A stretch of DNA of 64,000 nt, taken from positions 43,514 through 107,513 of the forward strand of contig JADFXM010000024.1 in NCBI GenBank assembly GCA_015233565.1. Reading direction: 5' to 3'. Of this stretch, positions 45,234 to 54,833 are shown piece after piece; the stretch's first letter is position 1; each line of letters opens with the position of its first letter. The position numbers were made by a program, and so were the translations under genes. The notes under the pieces were generated by a model. It ran no database searches. It was not told the DNA's origin and worked only from the letters and a program-made list of their open reading frames with translations. Source of the stretch: Candidatus Rifleibacteriota bacterium. Its GTDB lineage: Bacteria > Muiribacteriota > Ozemobacteria > Ozemobacterales > Ozemobacteraceae.

Positions 45234-45690
45234 CCTGGTTATCCTCAGAAGAAGACTTCAGCAAATGTCTACCTCGCCCGGCGAAGTCATCCATTCGTTT
45301 TTGATCAATCTTCAGCTGCTTTTTCTGGTATTTTTTTTCATCTCTTTCTCGCAATTTTTCATAGATTTTTCTGACTCGTCTTTTTTCAGTTAGTTCTTGA
45401 AGAATTTTTTCCCGCTGTTTCTGCAAACGGCCTTTTTCTTCTTCATGGAATTCTTTGGCTCTATCTAATCGGAACATGTATGCCGGAAACATTCTTACAG
45501 TAATCATATCTCCAGCCATGAGAGCTTTGGATTTATTTACCAAAGCGGATTGTTGCTCCTGCATTACGGTTTCAATTTTCCGATCCATTTCGGCAATTTG
45601 AGCGTCTTTAGCTATAAGCAACTTCCGAACTTCTTCCTCTTCATGAAGTGCTAATCTCAAAACTGTCGCGAAACGGAATTTAAAAGCCAT
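45226..45690 (-). CDS. fliJ: Flagellar export chaperone FliJ
   Basis: This 154-residue protein is almost entirely a charged coiled coil, as FliJ is. It starts with the usual FKFRFATVLRLALHEEE pattern. FliJ links the FliI ATPase to the FlhA gate. The position directly after fliI (3 bases) supports the call, since sequence alone is weak for this family. Confidence 0.8.
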   Translation of the reverse strand: MAFKFRFATVLRLALHEEEEVRKLLIAKDAQIAEMDRKIETVMQEQQSALVNKSKALMAGDMITVRMFPAYMFRLDRAKEFHEEEKGRLQKQREKILQELTEKRRVRKIYEKLRERDEKKYQKKQLKIDQKRMDDFAGRGRHLLKSSSEDNQDV

Positions 45691-45693
45691 AAA

Positions 45694-46998
45694 TCAGACC
45701 AATCCTTCAATTGCCTTAATCGAATTTTCCAACGGATATCCCTCTTTGATTCCCTGTTTGATAAACTCGGTAATTTTTGGCATTTTCTGAACGGCTTCGT
45801 CAATTTTCGGATTTGCTCCTGGTTTATAAGCTCCGATATTTATCAGATCAGCAGCTTGCTGGTAGGTGGCATAAAGGTCACGGATTTTATTTGCAATGTC
45901 AATATGTCTTTTAGCGCATATATCGTTCATTACCCTGGAAATACTCTGGAGTATATCGATGGATGGGTAAATATTCTGTTGAGCCAATTCGCGACTCAGC
46001 ACAAAATGGCCATCGAGAATGCCTCTGACAGCGTCTGCGACAGGTTCATCCATGTCGCCGCCTTCAACGAGGACTGTGTAGATAGCGGTTATTGTTCCTT
46101 TATTGGAGGTTCCGGCTCTTTCAAGAAGTTTGGGAAGGAGAGAGAAAACGGAGGGAGTGTAGCCTCGTGTGGTTGGAGGTTCACCAACTGCAAGACCAAC
46201 CTCGCGTTGAGCCAGCGCGAATCGTGTTACGGAATCCATCATCAACATGACCGTCTTTCCCTGGTCGCGGAAGTATTCTGCTATCGCGGTTGCCGCATAG
46301 GCAGCTTTTATTCTGACCAGGGCCGGTCGATCTGAAGTGGCAACTACCACGACTGACCTTTTGAGGCCTTCCGGGCCAAGGTCTTTTTCCACGAATTCCC
46401 TTACTTCCCGGCCTCGTTCTCCAATGAGTCCGATTACGTTTACATCTGCTTGGGATGACCGACTGATCATTCCCATCAAAGTACTTTTTCCAACTCCCGA
46501 ACCCGAAAAAATACCTATTCTCTGCCCACGGCCTAGTGTCAAAAGGGAATCAATCACCTTTACACCGGTTCCCAGCATTTGAGTAATTCTTTTTCTGGAA
46601 AATGGACTTGGGGGATCGCGATAAATTGAAATTCTTTCTAGTCCCTGTGGCAATGGCCCCTTGTCATCAATTGGATCTCCAAGGCCATCAAGAAGGCGTC
46701 CAAGAAGCGCTTCTCCAACCGGTACGGTTAGCGGGCGTCCAAGGGGAATAACCTCACTTCCTTGTCTGATTCCCTCAATTTGAAGAAGGGGCATCAAGAG
46801 AACCGCTCCTCGTCTAAACCCAACGACTTCGCAAGGAAGAGCTCTTTCCCCTGCAAATATTCGACAAACTTCCCCAACAGACATTTGAGGACCGGTTGCT
46901 TCTACAATCAGGCCTACCACTTGTGTAACTCTTCCGGAAAGTCTTACAAGTTGGGCTTTCTGAATCACTCTTTCAAATTTGGAAAAGGGTATTGTCAT
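45694..46998 (-). CDS. fliI: Flagellar export ATPase FliI
   Basis: The 434-residue F1-like ATPase has Walker A FSGSGVGKSTLMGMI, IGLIGERGREVREF, Walker B VMLMMDSVTRFALAQREVG and the type III ATPase end region with ANKIRDLYATYQQAADLINIGAY. It hydrolyses ATP to power export of flagellar axial proteins. It overlaps fliH by four bases. Confidence 0.95.
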   Translation of the reverse strand: MTIPFSKFERVIQKAQLVRLSGRVTQVVGLIVEATGPQMSVGEVCRIFAGERALPCEVVGFRRGAVLLMPLLQIEGIRQGSEVIPLGRPLTVPVGEALLGRLLDGLGDPIDDKGPLPQGLERISIYRDPPSPFSRKRITQMLGTGVKVIDSLLTLGRGQRIGIFSGSGVGKSTLMGMISRSSQADVNVIGLIGERGREVREFVEKDLGPEGLKRSVVVVATSDRPALVRIKAAYAATAIAEYFRDQGKTVMLMMDSVTRFALAQREVGLAVGEPPTTRGYTPSVFSLLPKLLERAGTSNKGTITAIYTVLVEGGDMDEPVADAVRGILDGHFVLSRELAQQNIYPSIDILQSISRVMNDICAKRHIDIANKIRDLYATYQQAADLINIGAYKPGANPKIDEAVQKMPKITEFIKQGIKEGYPLENSIKAIEGLV

Positions 46999-48134
46999 GC
47001 CGGTGGGGGATTTTCGTCATCCGGAAGATTCAGTGCTTTTATCAGGGCTTTTTCAAGTTCTTCAGCTTGTGTTTCAATTGTGGCATCAACAGTTCCAACG
47101 CCTGTTTCAATCTTAACCCCGCCAGGAGAAAGAGAGGAATCTTCCACAATTGTCAGTTCGCTGACTCCTGAGAGTCGGCTCAAAAAGTCCTGTTTTCTTT
47201 CTTCAGCAAGGCTTTTGTCCCTGAGGTTGATTTTGAGAACTATTTTATCTACAGATGAGATTTTATTAATGGCCTCGTCAATATTTTGTAAAATTACTTC
47301 AGGTTGGGCTTTAACTTCCACCTTAATAACTCTTTTTGCAAAACTGATTACAAGTTTTAACATTTCTTCCTGGGAAGATTTTAAAATTCCCATTCTGCTG
47401 GTCTGAAGTTCATTTATCAGGGCTTCGGTTTCCTGGATTAAACCTTGCCATTCGAGTTTTCCTTCGTGAAGTCCCTGTTTTTCACCTTCCTGAACTCCTT
47501 TTTCTTCGCCAAGGGCATAACCTTCTTTGTAGGCTTTCTTCTTGGTGTCTTCATATTCCACTTGAATCGATTTTTTTATTGTGCCGGCTTCGGCTTGTGA
47601 ACTTGAGATCAAATTTTCAGCAGCCTTTTTGGCGGTATCAATTATTTTTGCTGATTCTTCATCGAGCGCTTTACGACGTTGAAGGTAATCCTGGTGTTGC
47701 TTTTTTCCTTCCTCTTCTACTTCTTGGGCTTTTTTCTTTAATTCCGCTTCCCATCCTTTTAGTTGGGTTTCCAGGGCAGCTAATTCACCGGCTTTTCTAT
47801 TTGCATTAGCCAATGCTGCGGTGGCTCTTGCTGAAATCAAATTGTTCAGGGAACTCTGGGAATCTGCATTTGTTTGTGCTTCACTGACGGTTGAAAAAAG
47901 AGGAGGGGCTGCCGGGGCGGGTGCGAAAACTGGGGGAGCAGCAGAAGCTGGAGTTGAAGCTGGTGCTGCTTCATTGCTTCCAGGAGGGGTTGGACCGGGG
48001 GTGGTTGCTTGGGCTGCCGCCCCAGGGAGAGGGGCAGGTTTCGGGTGGAGCTTTGGAGGAGCAGGACTAATCGAAACTTTAGCTACCTGTTTGGGGTCAA
48101 CCTTTATTTGAAAAGATTTATATATTTTTGCCAT
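46995..48134 (-). CDS. fliH: Flagellar assembly protein FliH
   Basis: The 379-residue protein is longer than the usual 220-260. The N-terminal 120 residues are Pro/Ala-rich (low complexity). A coiled coil (about 115-240) has EEKGVQEGEKQGLHEG, the G-x3-G-type FliH pattern. The C-terminal FliH/VATPase-E domain has ILKSSQEEMLKLVISFAKRV. It regulates FliI and carries it to the export gate. Its stop overlaps the fliI start. A gap of 296 bases without a recognised feature separates it from the fliG genes upstream. Confidence 0.85.
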   Translation of the reverse strand: MAKIYKSFQIKVDPKQVAKVSISPAPPKLHPKPAPLPGAAAQATTPGPTPPGSNEAAPASTPASAAPPVFAPAPAAPPLFSTVSEAQTNADSQSSLNNLISARATAALANANRKAGELAALETQLKGWEAELKKKAQEVEEEGKKQHQDYLQRRKALDEESAKIIDTAKKAAENLISSSQAEAGTIKKSIQVEYEDTKKKAYKEGYALGEEKGVQEGEKQGLHEGKLEWQGLIQETEALINELQTSRMGILKSSQEEMLKLVISFAKRVIKVEVKAQPEVILQNIDEAINKISSVDKIVLKINLRDKSLAEERKQDFLSRLSGVSELTIVEDSSLSPGGVKIETGVGTVDATIETQAEELEKALIKALNLPDDENPPPA

Positions 48135-48430
48135 TGTTTCCTTGTATCATTCCAAAAATTTTTTGTTAATCAGCAAAAATTCTTCGCCTTGTTTGAGGCG
48201 AGTGCTTCGACAACTTTAAGACGAGTGCTTCAATGTTAACATTCAGTGTTCCTTTACAGTCCCATTTAACCTCTTTAAAACTGCACATGTTGCTAATTAC
48301 AACACGATTCAAAGAAAATCACTTTGAGAGAAAGCAAATCACTATTAAATCAAGCTTTGAGCGACTTGGAGAGATGTTTAAATGGAACAGTAGAGGTACA
48401 AAAAAAAGTTTTCCGGTGGCATTGTTGTAT

Positions 48431-48874
48431 TTAGGTTATCATTTCCTCTTCGTTGGAAGTGAATCCCATTTGTTTTTTCAAAATTAAATCTCTTGCGACT
48501 TGCAAAATTCGATCCCGTGCAGATTCAATTTCATTTGGTTTTGATGGACCTTGTCTTTTTATTTCTTCCTGAAGCTCTCCAATTGCTCTTTTACTCATAT
48601 TTCCGGCAATGTTTTGCAATACAGGCTGTGAAGCTCCTTTTAGCCCAAGTGCCAGATCGGCCAGGGAAATTTGCTTCAACAAAAGTTGAATTCCTCGGCC
48701 ATCGCAGTCTGCAAGCCTTTCAAAAGTCAAAAGTCTTTTTCGAAGTTCAGTTGCAACGTGAGGAACCTGTCCACCAAGATTTTTCAGCAGACTTTCACAT
48801 GCACCAGGCTTCATGTGTGCCATTATATCGGTGAGAATATCGATGCCTTTTCGGCCAGCCCATGGATCAACCAA
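48431..48874 (-). CDS. C-terminal FliG-like protein (second fliG-type gene)
   Basis: The 147 residues align to only the middle and C-terminal parts of FliG: GIDILTDIMAHMKP (against GIDTLVNILNAVGR in the full gene), RGIQLLLKQI (against RGIQRLMKEI) and GNMSKRAIGELQEEI. The EHPQ-containing part and the FliF-binding N-terminal domain are absent. Its start overlaps the end of the full fliG by eight bases. It is too similar in layout to be a random frame. It may bind MotA or FliM and cap or vary the rotor, or it may be a decaying duplicate. Confidence 0.8.
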   Translation of the reverse strand: MVDPWAGRKGIDILTDIMAHMKPGACESLLKNLGGQVPHVATELRKRLLTFERLADCDGRGIQLLLKQISLADLALGLKGASQPVLQNIAGNMSKRAIGELQEEIKRQGPSKPNEIESARDRILQVARDLILKKQMGFTSNEEEMIT

Positions 48875-49931
48875 CTAGCTCCTCCTCTCCCGGTCGGGAT
48901 ATAATGATTTCCTCGGTTCTTTCGAGGTTCTTAACTAACAACACTATTCTTTGTTGTGCCAATTCCACATCGCGCATTCTTACGGGGCCCATATAGGACA
49001 TTTCTTCTTTGAGCATTTCGGATGCGCGTTTTGACATATTTTTGAAAAACTTTTCTTTGACTTCGTCGTTGGATCCTTTTAAGGAAAGTGAAAGATCCTT
49101 TGGATCGATCTCCTTCATTAATCTTTGAATTCCACGATCGTCGATAAGAACAACATCTTCGAAAACGAAGAGGCGTTTTTTGATTTCTTCGGCAAGTCCG
49201 GGGTCCTGGACTTCCATGGTTTCGATGATCGTCTTTTCCGTGGCTCGACCAACGGCGTTCAAAATGTTGACTAAAGTGTCGATTCCACCGACGCTGGTGA
49301 GATCTTGTCCGATGATCGAGGATAGTTTTCTTTCGAGATAAACCTCGAGTTCTTTAGTAACATCCGGACTTGTTCTGTCCATTAATGCAAGTCGTTTGGC
49401 AATTTCGGTTTGGATCTCAGTGGGCATGGATTCAAGAATTGTTGAAGCTTTGTCAGCTGGAAGGTATGAGATTACAAGTGCTATGGTTTGAGGATGTTCA
49501 GCTTGAATCAAAGTTGCAAGTTGGGTGGGGTCAGCATTTCTTGCCGCTTCAAAAGGTCTGATGGTCAAAGAAGTTCCCATTTTGGAAATGATTTCCTGGG
49601 ATTTTACCGGTCCGACCGCCTTTTCCAGAAGGATTTTCGCGTAATCCATACCACCTTCGGAATAGAATTGGCGAGCCATCATCAGTTGGCAAAATTCTGC
49701 CAGAACGCTTTCCTTATCTTCCGCTGAAATCTTTCTTTGTTTGGCGATTTGGAGAGAAATGGCCTCTATTTCCTGATCGTTAAGTCCGGCGAACAGATTC
49801 GAACTTTGCTCTGGTCCCAGGAAAATCATAAGTATTGCTGCCTTCGTAGCACCTGATAACGGCGGGCGATCAGGATCAATCGAGCTCAGGGATTGTAATA
49901 TGCTTCCCGGTTTTTTTGATGGATTGGCCAT
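48867..49931 (-). CDS. fliG: Flagellar motor switch protein FliG
   Basis: The 354-residue, three-domain FliG starts with TKAAILMIFLGPEQSSNLFAG. The middle domain carries the EHPQ motif (QAEHPQTIALVISYL), and the C-terminal torque helix region has charged residues around RGIQRLMKEIDPKDLSLSL and MSKRASEMLKEEM. It joins FliF to FliM/FliN and meets the stator. It follows fliF by 44 bases. Confidence 0.95.
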   Translation of the reverse strand: MANPSKKPGSILQSLSSIDPDRPPLSGATKAAILMIFLGPEQSSNLFAGLNDQEIEAISLQIAKQRKISAEDKESVLAEFCQLMMARQFYSEGGMDYAKILLEKAVGPVKSQEIISKMGTSLTIRPFEAARNADPTQLATLIQAEHPQTIALVISYLPADKASTILESMPTEIQTEIAKRLALMDRTSPDVTKELEVYLERKLSSIIGQDLTSVGGIDTLVNILNAVGRATEKTIIETMEVQDPGLAEEIKKRLFVFEDVVLIDDRGIQRLMKEIDPKDLSLSLKGSNDEVKEKFFKNMSKRASEMLKEEMSYMGPVRMRDVELAQQRIVLLVKNLERTEEIIISRPGEEELVG

Positions 49932-49975
49932 TTTAAATCATGGTCTCCTTAAAATTACTCAATATAATTGTTAAA

Positions 49976-51877
49976 TTATTCTTCAAGCCAGATTTTGACA
50001 ACCTGAATTGCGTCATCTGGTTTTTCTTCAATCATCTGCTTGACTTGTTCTTCGATGTTTACTCTCTTCTGAGCTTCAGCCTGCAGTTTATCCAATTCGA
50101 CCTGTCTTTGTTTCTCACGTTCTCCAATGATAGTCAGCAATCGTTCGATTCCTTCAGCAAGTGTGCCATCTGTTTTTCGTTTGAAGGATTCTCTGTAGAG
50201 GAATTTTTCTTCCGGCATCATTTCTTCGAAATCTACTGGGAGATGCTCGTTGTCTCGAGCGTATTGATATGCACGTAATCGAGTTTCCTGGACTTTTCGT
50301 TTCTTCTCTTCAAAGTCAGGAATATCCGGAAAATAATTTTTGATATCTGCGAATCGTTGTTCCCATTCTGCCTGGGATTGTTCAATAATCTTTCTTTGTT
50401 TAAGCTCTTCGCCTCTTCTAACAACTTCAGCTTCAGCAACAGCCTTCTCAATCTGCCGTTTTTCTATAGCAAGAGCTCTCGCTCTTGAAAGTTTAGCAAC
50501 CAGCCATATTACCCCAATGAAAACAGGAATTGACATCAACACTCCAACAACGATCATGAACATCTTTTTCTCCTGCGTCTGACGTTGGCTCATATCAACT
50601 CGCGCCTGGTCATCAAGGTCTTTATTGAAGGGAATTACCATTAAGGTGAAAATATCGCCTCTTTTTTTATTAAATCCGACCGTTGCCTGAGCAGTTGATC
50701 TGATCTGTTCTTCGACGTTTGCACCGAGTTTGAGCGGGTCAGAATCGAGAACTACAGAAACGGACAATCGTTTAATACTTCCCTGGTCTTTGACAAATTT
50801 TTCCTTGGAACGGCTAAATTCATAATTTTTTATACTTGCATTTCGTCCATATTTGTTGTTTACTTTTCCTTCTCCGCCGGGATAGGATGGAGATCCTGGT
50901 GGTAAATTAGAATTTACGCCGGGTTCACCCTCCTGAGCGATATCAGTGCCCTGATAAGTTTCAGTTTCAACTTTTTCGGAAAGAGGAACCCCTTCAGTGG
51001 CGCCTTCAATTGGAGGAATAATTACATCGCTGATAGCTTCTTTTTGATCGAAGTCCAGGCTGGCTGAAACCCTTACTACAGCTTTTCCTGGGCCAAATAC
51101 TTCTTCGAGTTGGCTTTGAAGCTTCCTCTCAAGGTTTTTTTCCATTTGAGCAGTGAATTTTGCCTGCGCTGATTTAATTTTGTCCAGGGACATGTCTTCA
51201 TCTTCTGCAAGTATCCTGGTGAGGTCGCGGGCCAGTGTGTCAGTGATTTTCACATTCTCTGGTTTTAAGCCTTCTACAGCAGAAGAAACCCAATCTCTGA
51301 TAGCCCGAATCTGTTCTTTGGTAATTTCGTAATTTGGCTTCAGTTTTAAAAAAATACTGGCGGTTGGATCTTTTTGATCTTCTTTGAAAAGTTCTTTTTT
51401 TGGTTTTACGATATAAACTTTTGCATTTTCAATCGGTTCAAGTCGGATCAAACCAGATTCGAGCTCTTCCTGAAGGCCTCTGAGAAAGTTTAAATCAAAT
51501 TCCTGTTGTGTTGTGCCGGCAAAAATTGAACGTTCATCAATGAGTTTTGCCCATCCGGGGCGGGCTTGAGGAAGTGATTTCTCTTGAGCAAGCCTAAGGA
51601 GGATGTAGCTTTTATCAGTTATTGGGACAAGTATGTCAGCGCTGTTTTTTCCCAGGCGGAATTCAATATTCAATTCCTTGAGTTTTGCGGTAACTTTTGC
51701 GGCATCGTCTATTTTGAGTTCTTCCTCAAAAAGTTGTATGTATTCCTTTTGCGAACCCCACATTGAGGCAACGATGATGCCTACCGTAACAATTCCAACG
51801 AAAGCTCCAAGACCAATTTTCTGCGCCCTGGTTAATTTTGAAATTGATTCCCATAGTTGACGCAGGAACTCTGTCAC
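49976..51877 (-). CDS. fliF: Flagellar MS-ring protein FliF
   Basis: The 633-residue protein starts at a GTG with AAGGAG upstream. An N-terminal membrane helix (about 20-42) leads into the YscJ/FliF ring domain (AGTTQQEFDLNFLRGLQ, ENAKVYIVKPK). The second ring region has AVVRVSASLDFDQKE. A C-terminal membrane helix (about 435-455, MIVVGVLMSIPVFIGVIW) precedes a long cytoplasmic tail ending DAIQVVKIWLEE, which binds FliG. The tail is about 180 residues, longer than in enteric FliF. Confidence 0.95.
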   Translation of the reverse strand: MTEFLRQLWESISKLTRAQKIGLGAFVGIVTVGIIVASMWGSQKEYIQLFEEELKIDDAAKVTAKLKELNIEFRLGKNSADILVPITDKSYILLRLAQEKSLPQARPGWAKLIDERSIFAGTTQQEFDLNFLRGLQEELESGLIRLEPIENAKVYIVKPKKELFKEDQKDPTASIFLKLKPNYEITKEQIRAIRDWVSSAVEGLKPENVKITDTLARDLTRILAEDEDMSLDKIKSAQAKFTAQMEKNLERKLQSQLEEVFGPGKAVVRVSASLDFDQKEAISDVIIPPIEGATEGVPLSEKVETETYQGTDIAQEGEPGVNSNLPPGSPSYPGGEGKVNNKYGRNASIKNYEFSRSKEKFVKDQGSIKRLSVSVVLDSDPLKLGANVEEQIRSTAQATVGFNKKRGDIFTLMVIPFNKDLDDQARVDMSQRQTQEKKMFMIVVGVLMSIPVFIGVIWLVAKLSRARALAIEKRQIEKAVAEAEVVRRGEELKQRKIIEQSQAEWEQRFADIKNYFPDIPDFEEKKRKVQETRLRAYQYARDNEHLPVDFEEMMPEEKFLYRESFKRKTDGTLAEGIERLLTIIGEREKQRQVELDKLQAEAQKRVNIEEQVKQMIEEKPDDAIQVVKIWLEE

Positions 51878-52215
51878 CTCAGCTACTCCTTACTAAATTA
51901 CCTAATTCTGAGCTATTTGCAAAATTCGAGAAAAAGTTGAGATTGTTTACTTGGCTTCGCTTTGTGCATAATAATATTTTTGCGCCTGCCCTGACTCGCA
52001 ATTCAATCGATTACAAACAATATCATTATTTAAATTAGAATACAAGTGAGCTTAAAATATTTTGGAAAAAATTAATGTGTTCTTCCGATGGGTATTCAAA
52101 ACAGCGGCTGATTTTTTGAAATACCAATCAACAGCGAATTTGTTTTTGAAAAAACAATTATTCAGGCTAAGTGGTAATGAGGTTTTTATGGGTAAGTGCT
52201 TAGGAAAAAAATCTT
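51878..52215. other. Gap in the flagellar cluster, nothing recognised
   Basis: There are 338 AT-rich bases between the fliE stop and the fliF start. I see no gene, terminator or clear promoter, but a gap of this size inside such a cluster suggests that fliF may have its own promoter. Confidence 0.4.
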
Positions 52216-52518
52216 TTAGAACGACATCCTTGTAATCTGATTGTATGCATCAATTACTTTGGATCTGACTTCCAAGGTAAGGTTCATTGCCGTTCGTGCT
52301 TTATCTGCTGCAATCATTACATCATGAATATTTTCTACTTTTCCGAGGACCGCATCTTCTGTAAGTTTTAGGGCATTTTTTTCCATGGAATCAAGTTCGC
52401 CTACTACATTTTTTATTCCCTCAGCAAATGTCGCCCATTGCTCTTTTGAATTGGGTTTTAATACGGGTGCTTTTGGCTCAAAGGAACCTAAAAAGGGATT
52501 TTCAGGAAGAATTCTCAT
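52216..52518 (-). CDS. fliE: Flagellar hook-basal body protein FliE
   Basis: The 100-residue protein has the FliE pattern WATFAEGIKNVVGELDSM, then IHDVMIAADKARTAMNLTLEVRSKVIDAY (given here by its key blocks). It forms the junction between the MS ring and the rod. It lies five bases after flgC. Confidence 0.9.
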   Translation of the reverse strand: MRILPENPFLGSFEPKAPVLKPNSKEQWATFAEGIKNVVGELDSMEKNALKLTEDAVLGKVENIHDVMIAADKARTAMNLTLEVRSKVIDAYNQITRMSF

Positions 52519-52523
52519 TTAAT

Positions 52524-52967
52524 TTACCTCTTTCCTATAGTGAGTGCAACATTGTTAATGTCTTTAGACGCATTTATGCACGTAACATTTGCTTCGTATG
52601 CACGAGTTGCTGTAATCATGTCGACCATTTCAGTTACGATATTTATATTGGGCATTCGTACATAACCATCTTTATCTGCATCAGGGTTCCCTGGATCGTA
52701 ATTAAGTTTGAACGGTGCATGGTCATTCATTATACCAGCAACTCGAACACCATTTCCAATAGTTTCCGGGGCATGCTTTTCAAGGGCGGGCCAACTTGCA
52801 TAAGGATTCCGCGCCTGAAAAACAGCGAATTGTCGCCTGTAGGGACCTCCGTCTGCGGTTCGAGTGGTATTTACATTAGCAATATTATTCGAGATGACAT
52901 CCATGCGAAGATGTTCAGCAGACAACCCCGAAGCGGAGATATCAATTGATGTAAATAAACCCATCAT
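52524..52967 (-). CDS. flgC: Flagellar basal-body rod protein FlgC
   Basis: The 147-residue rod protein has the conserved N terminus FTSIDISASGLSAEHLRMDV then ISNNIANVNTTRT, and the C-terminal VRMPNINIVTEMVDMITATRAYEANV pattern. It assembles in the proximal rod with FlgB. The start overlaps the flgB stop by four bases. MMGLF at the start leaves the ATG choice open by one codon. Confidence 0.93.
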   Translation of the reverse strand: MMGLFTSIDISASGLSAEHLRMDVISNNIANVNTTRTADGGPYRRQFAVFQARNPYASWPALEKHAPETIGNGVRVAGIMNDHAPFKLNYDPGNPDADKDGYVRMPNINIVTEMVDMITATRAYEANVTCINASKDINNVALTIGKR

Positions 52968-53383
52968 CTAGCTCCCTTCGAAATGACATTATTGAGATCA
53001 TTTAGAAGTGCGGTAAGTCTTGTTGCATTTACCTGATACATCATAGAGTTTTTAGAAAGATCGCTCATTTCTACGTCAATGTCAACATTGTTTTTATCAT
53101 TTCTCATAATATGTGCACGATCGGTTGTTATTCGGGGTTCTACATCCATGTAGGAAGTTTCTTCTATTGGGATATGCCGGTCATCAGTTCGTGCACCAAC
53201 CAGATCAGCTTGTTTTTCCAGGACCCTGGACATTTCTTCCTCGAAAGAGACCACTTTTCTCTTATAGCCTGGAGTGTTAATGTTTGCGATATTCTGAGCA
53301 ATTGCTTTGTTTCGCATAGCTGAAACGTCAAGAGATTTCTGAAGAAGGTTATAAGTTAAAGTTCCGGTTAGTTCACTAAACAT
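52964..53383 (-). CDS. flgB: Flagellar basal-body rod protein FlgB
   Basis: This 139-residue rod protein has LQKSLDVSAMRNKAIAQNIA then NINTPGYKRK, and NNVDIDVEMSDLSKNSMMYQV. It is the first flagellar gene, 22 bases after hslU, and is probably co-transcribed with it. Confidence 0.93.
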   Translation of the reverse strand: MFSELTGTLTYNLLQKSLDVSAMRNKAIAQNIANINTPGYKRKVVSFEEEMSRVLEKQADLVGARTDDRHIPIEETSYMDVEPRITTDRAHIMRNDKNNVDIDVEMSDLSKNSMMYQVNATRLTALLNDLNNVISKGAR

Positions 53384-53405
53384 TTTTCCTCCATTTTGGA
53401 AAAAG

Positions 53406-54833
53406 TTACAGAATGTATTTTGCCAAATCCTGGTCTTTAAGTAAAGGTCCTAAAATAGATTCCACTTTTTCACTGTTGACTTCGTATGTCCCCTGAAATG
53501 CTGAAGGGGCTTGAAAACTAACTTCTTCCAGAAGTTTTTCCAGAATTGTATGTAGTCGTCGTGCTCCAATGTTTTCTTGAAGTGCGTTAACTTCATGGGC
53601 AATTTCAGCTACTTTTCTAATAGCCGATTCATCGAAATTCAGAGTAACTCCGTCGGCATTCAGTAAAGCCCCGTATTGCTTGATCAGAGCATTTTTTGGT
53701 TCGGTTAGAATTCTCTGGAAATCTCCGATCGAAAGTTTCTCCAACTCAACGCGAACTGGGAAGCGGCCCTGAAGTTCCGGGATGAGGTCTGATGGCTTAC
53801 TCACGTTGAATGCACCTGCCGCAATAAAAAGAATGTGGTCAGTTCTTACTACACCGTATTTACTCATAACGGTTGTCCCTTCCACTAACGGAAGAAGATC
53901 GCGTTGAACACCTTCTCGGGAAACATCGGGGCCGGTTTTTGCAACATATGAAGAAGCAATTTTATCTATTTCGTCCACGAAGATTATCCCGTTTTCTTCA
54001 GCCAGTTTGATTCCTTCGCGCTGGATTTCATCATGGTCTAAAAGATGAGAAACTTCCTCATTAAACAAAATTTCTTTTGCTTCCTGAATTTTCACTTTTC
54101 TTCGGCGATGCCTTCCTGGAAACATGTTTCCGAGCATATTTTGCAATCCCTGCATGTTGAAGCCCATTTCTTCCACACCACTTTGGGAAATAACCTCAAC
54201 TACCGGGGTCACATTTTCGGCCACATCGATTTCAATCATTTTGTCATCAAGCTTTCCGGCTTTTAGTTTTGCCATGAATTTTTCACGCGTGGTTGTCATG
54301 GAATCAGTTTCCATACGATCTATCGGAATTTCTTCATCTATGTCTGAGGGTTTTTCGAAACCGCTTAATGGATGGCGCTCTGCACGGATCGGAACAAGAA
54401 TATCCAATATTCTTTCGTATACTCTGTCCCAAGCTTTGGGTTTTACTTCGCCCATTTTCTGATTTTTCACAAGCCTAATTGCGACCTCTACCAGATCTCT
54501 GATCATTGAATCAACATCACGTCCAACATATCCTACTTCGGTAAATTTAGTAGCTTCAATTTTTAAAAACGGAGCTTGTGCAATTTGAGCTAACCTTCTG
54601 GCGATTTCAGTTTTTCCGACCCCGGTGGGGCCAATCATCAGAATATTTCTGGGTTTGATGTCTTCCCGTAATGAATCATTAAGTTGTCTTCGGCGATAGC
54701 GATTTCTAAGGGCAACTGCAACGGCTCTTTTGGCGTTTGCTTGTCCTATAATGTATTTATCAAGTTCAAGAACTGTTTCGGGGGGAGTGAGTTCTCCTCG
54801 GGGAAGGAGAATTACATTCTCATTGTTATTCAT
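53406..54833 (-). CDS. hslU: HslU ATPase of the HslUV protease
   Basis: The 475-residue AAA+ unfoldase starts with LTPPETVLELDKYIIGQ. Walker A is MIGPTGVGKTEIARRLA, the pore loop region has TKFTEVGYVGRDVDSMI, Walker B is GIIFVDEIDKIA, and the C-terminal sensor 2 region has ENIGARRLHTILEKLLEEV. It forms hexamers that feed substrates to HslV. It overlaps hslV by four bases. Confidence 0.95.
   Translation of the reverse strand: MNNNENVILLPRGELTPPETVLELDKYIIGQANAKRAVAVALRNRYRRRQLNDSLREDIKPRNILMIGPTGVGKTEIARRLAQIAQAPFLKIEATKFTEVGYVGRDVDSMIRDLVEVAIRLVKNQKMGEVKPKAWDRVYERILDILVPIRAERHPLSGFEKPSDIDEEIPIDRMETDSMTTTREKFMAKLKAGKLDDKMIEIDVAENVTPVVEVISQSGVEEMGFNMQGLQNMLGNMFPGRHRRRKVKIQEAKEILFNEEVSHLLDHDEIQREGIKLAEENGIIFVDEIDKIASSYVAKTGPDVSREGVQRDLLPLVEGTTVMSKYGVVRTDHILFIAAGAFNVSKPSDLIPELQGRFPVRVELEKLSIGDFQRILTEPKNALIKQYGALLNADGVTLNFDESAIRKVAEIAHEVNALQENIGARRLHTILEKLLEEVSFQAPSAFQGTYEVNSEKVESILGPLLKDQDLAKYIL

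Noticed and set aside
45856..46335. Plus-strand open frame of 159 codons
   Set aside because: It is antisense to fliI, which is unmistakable.
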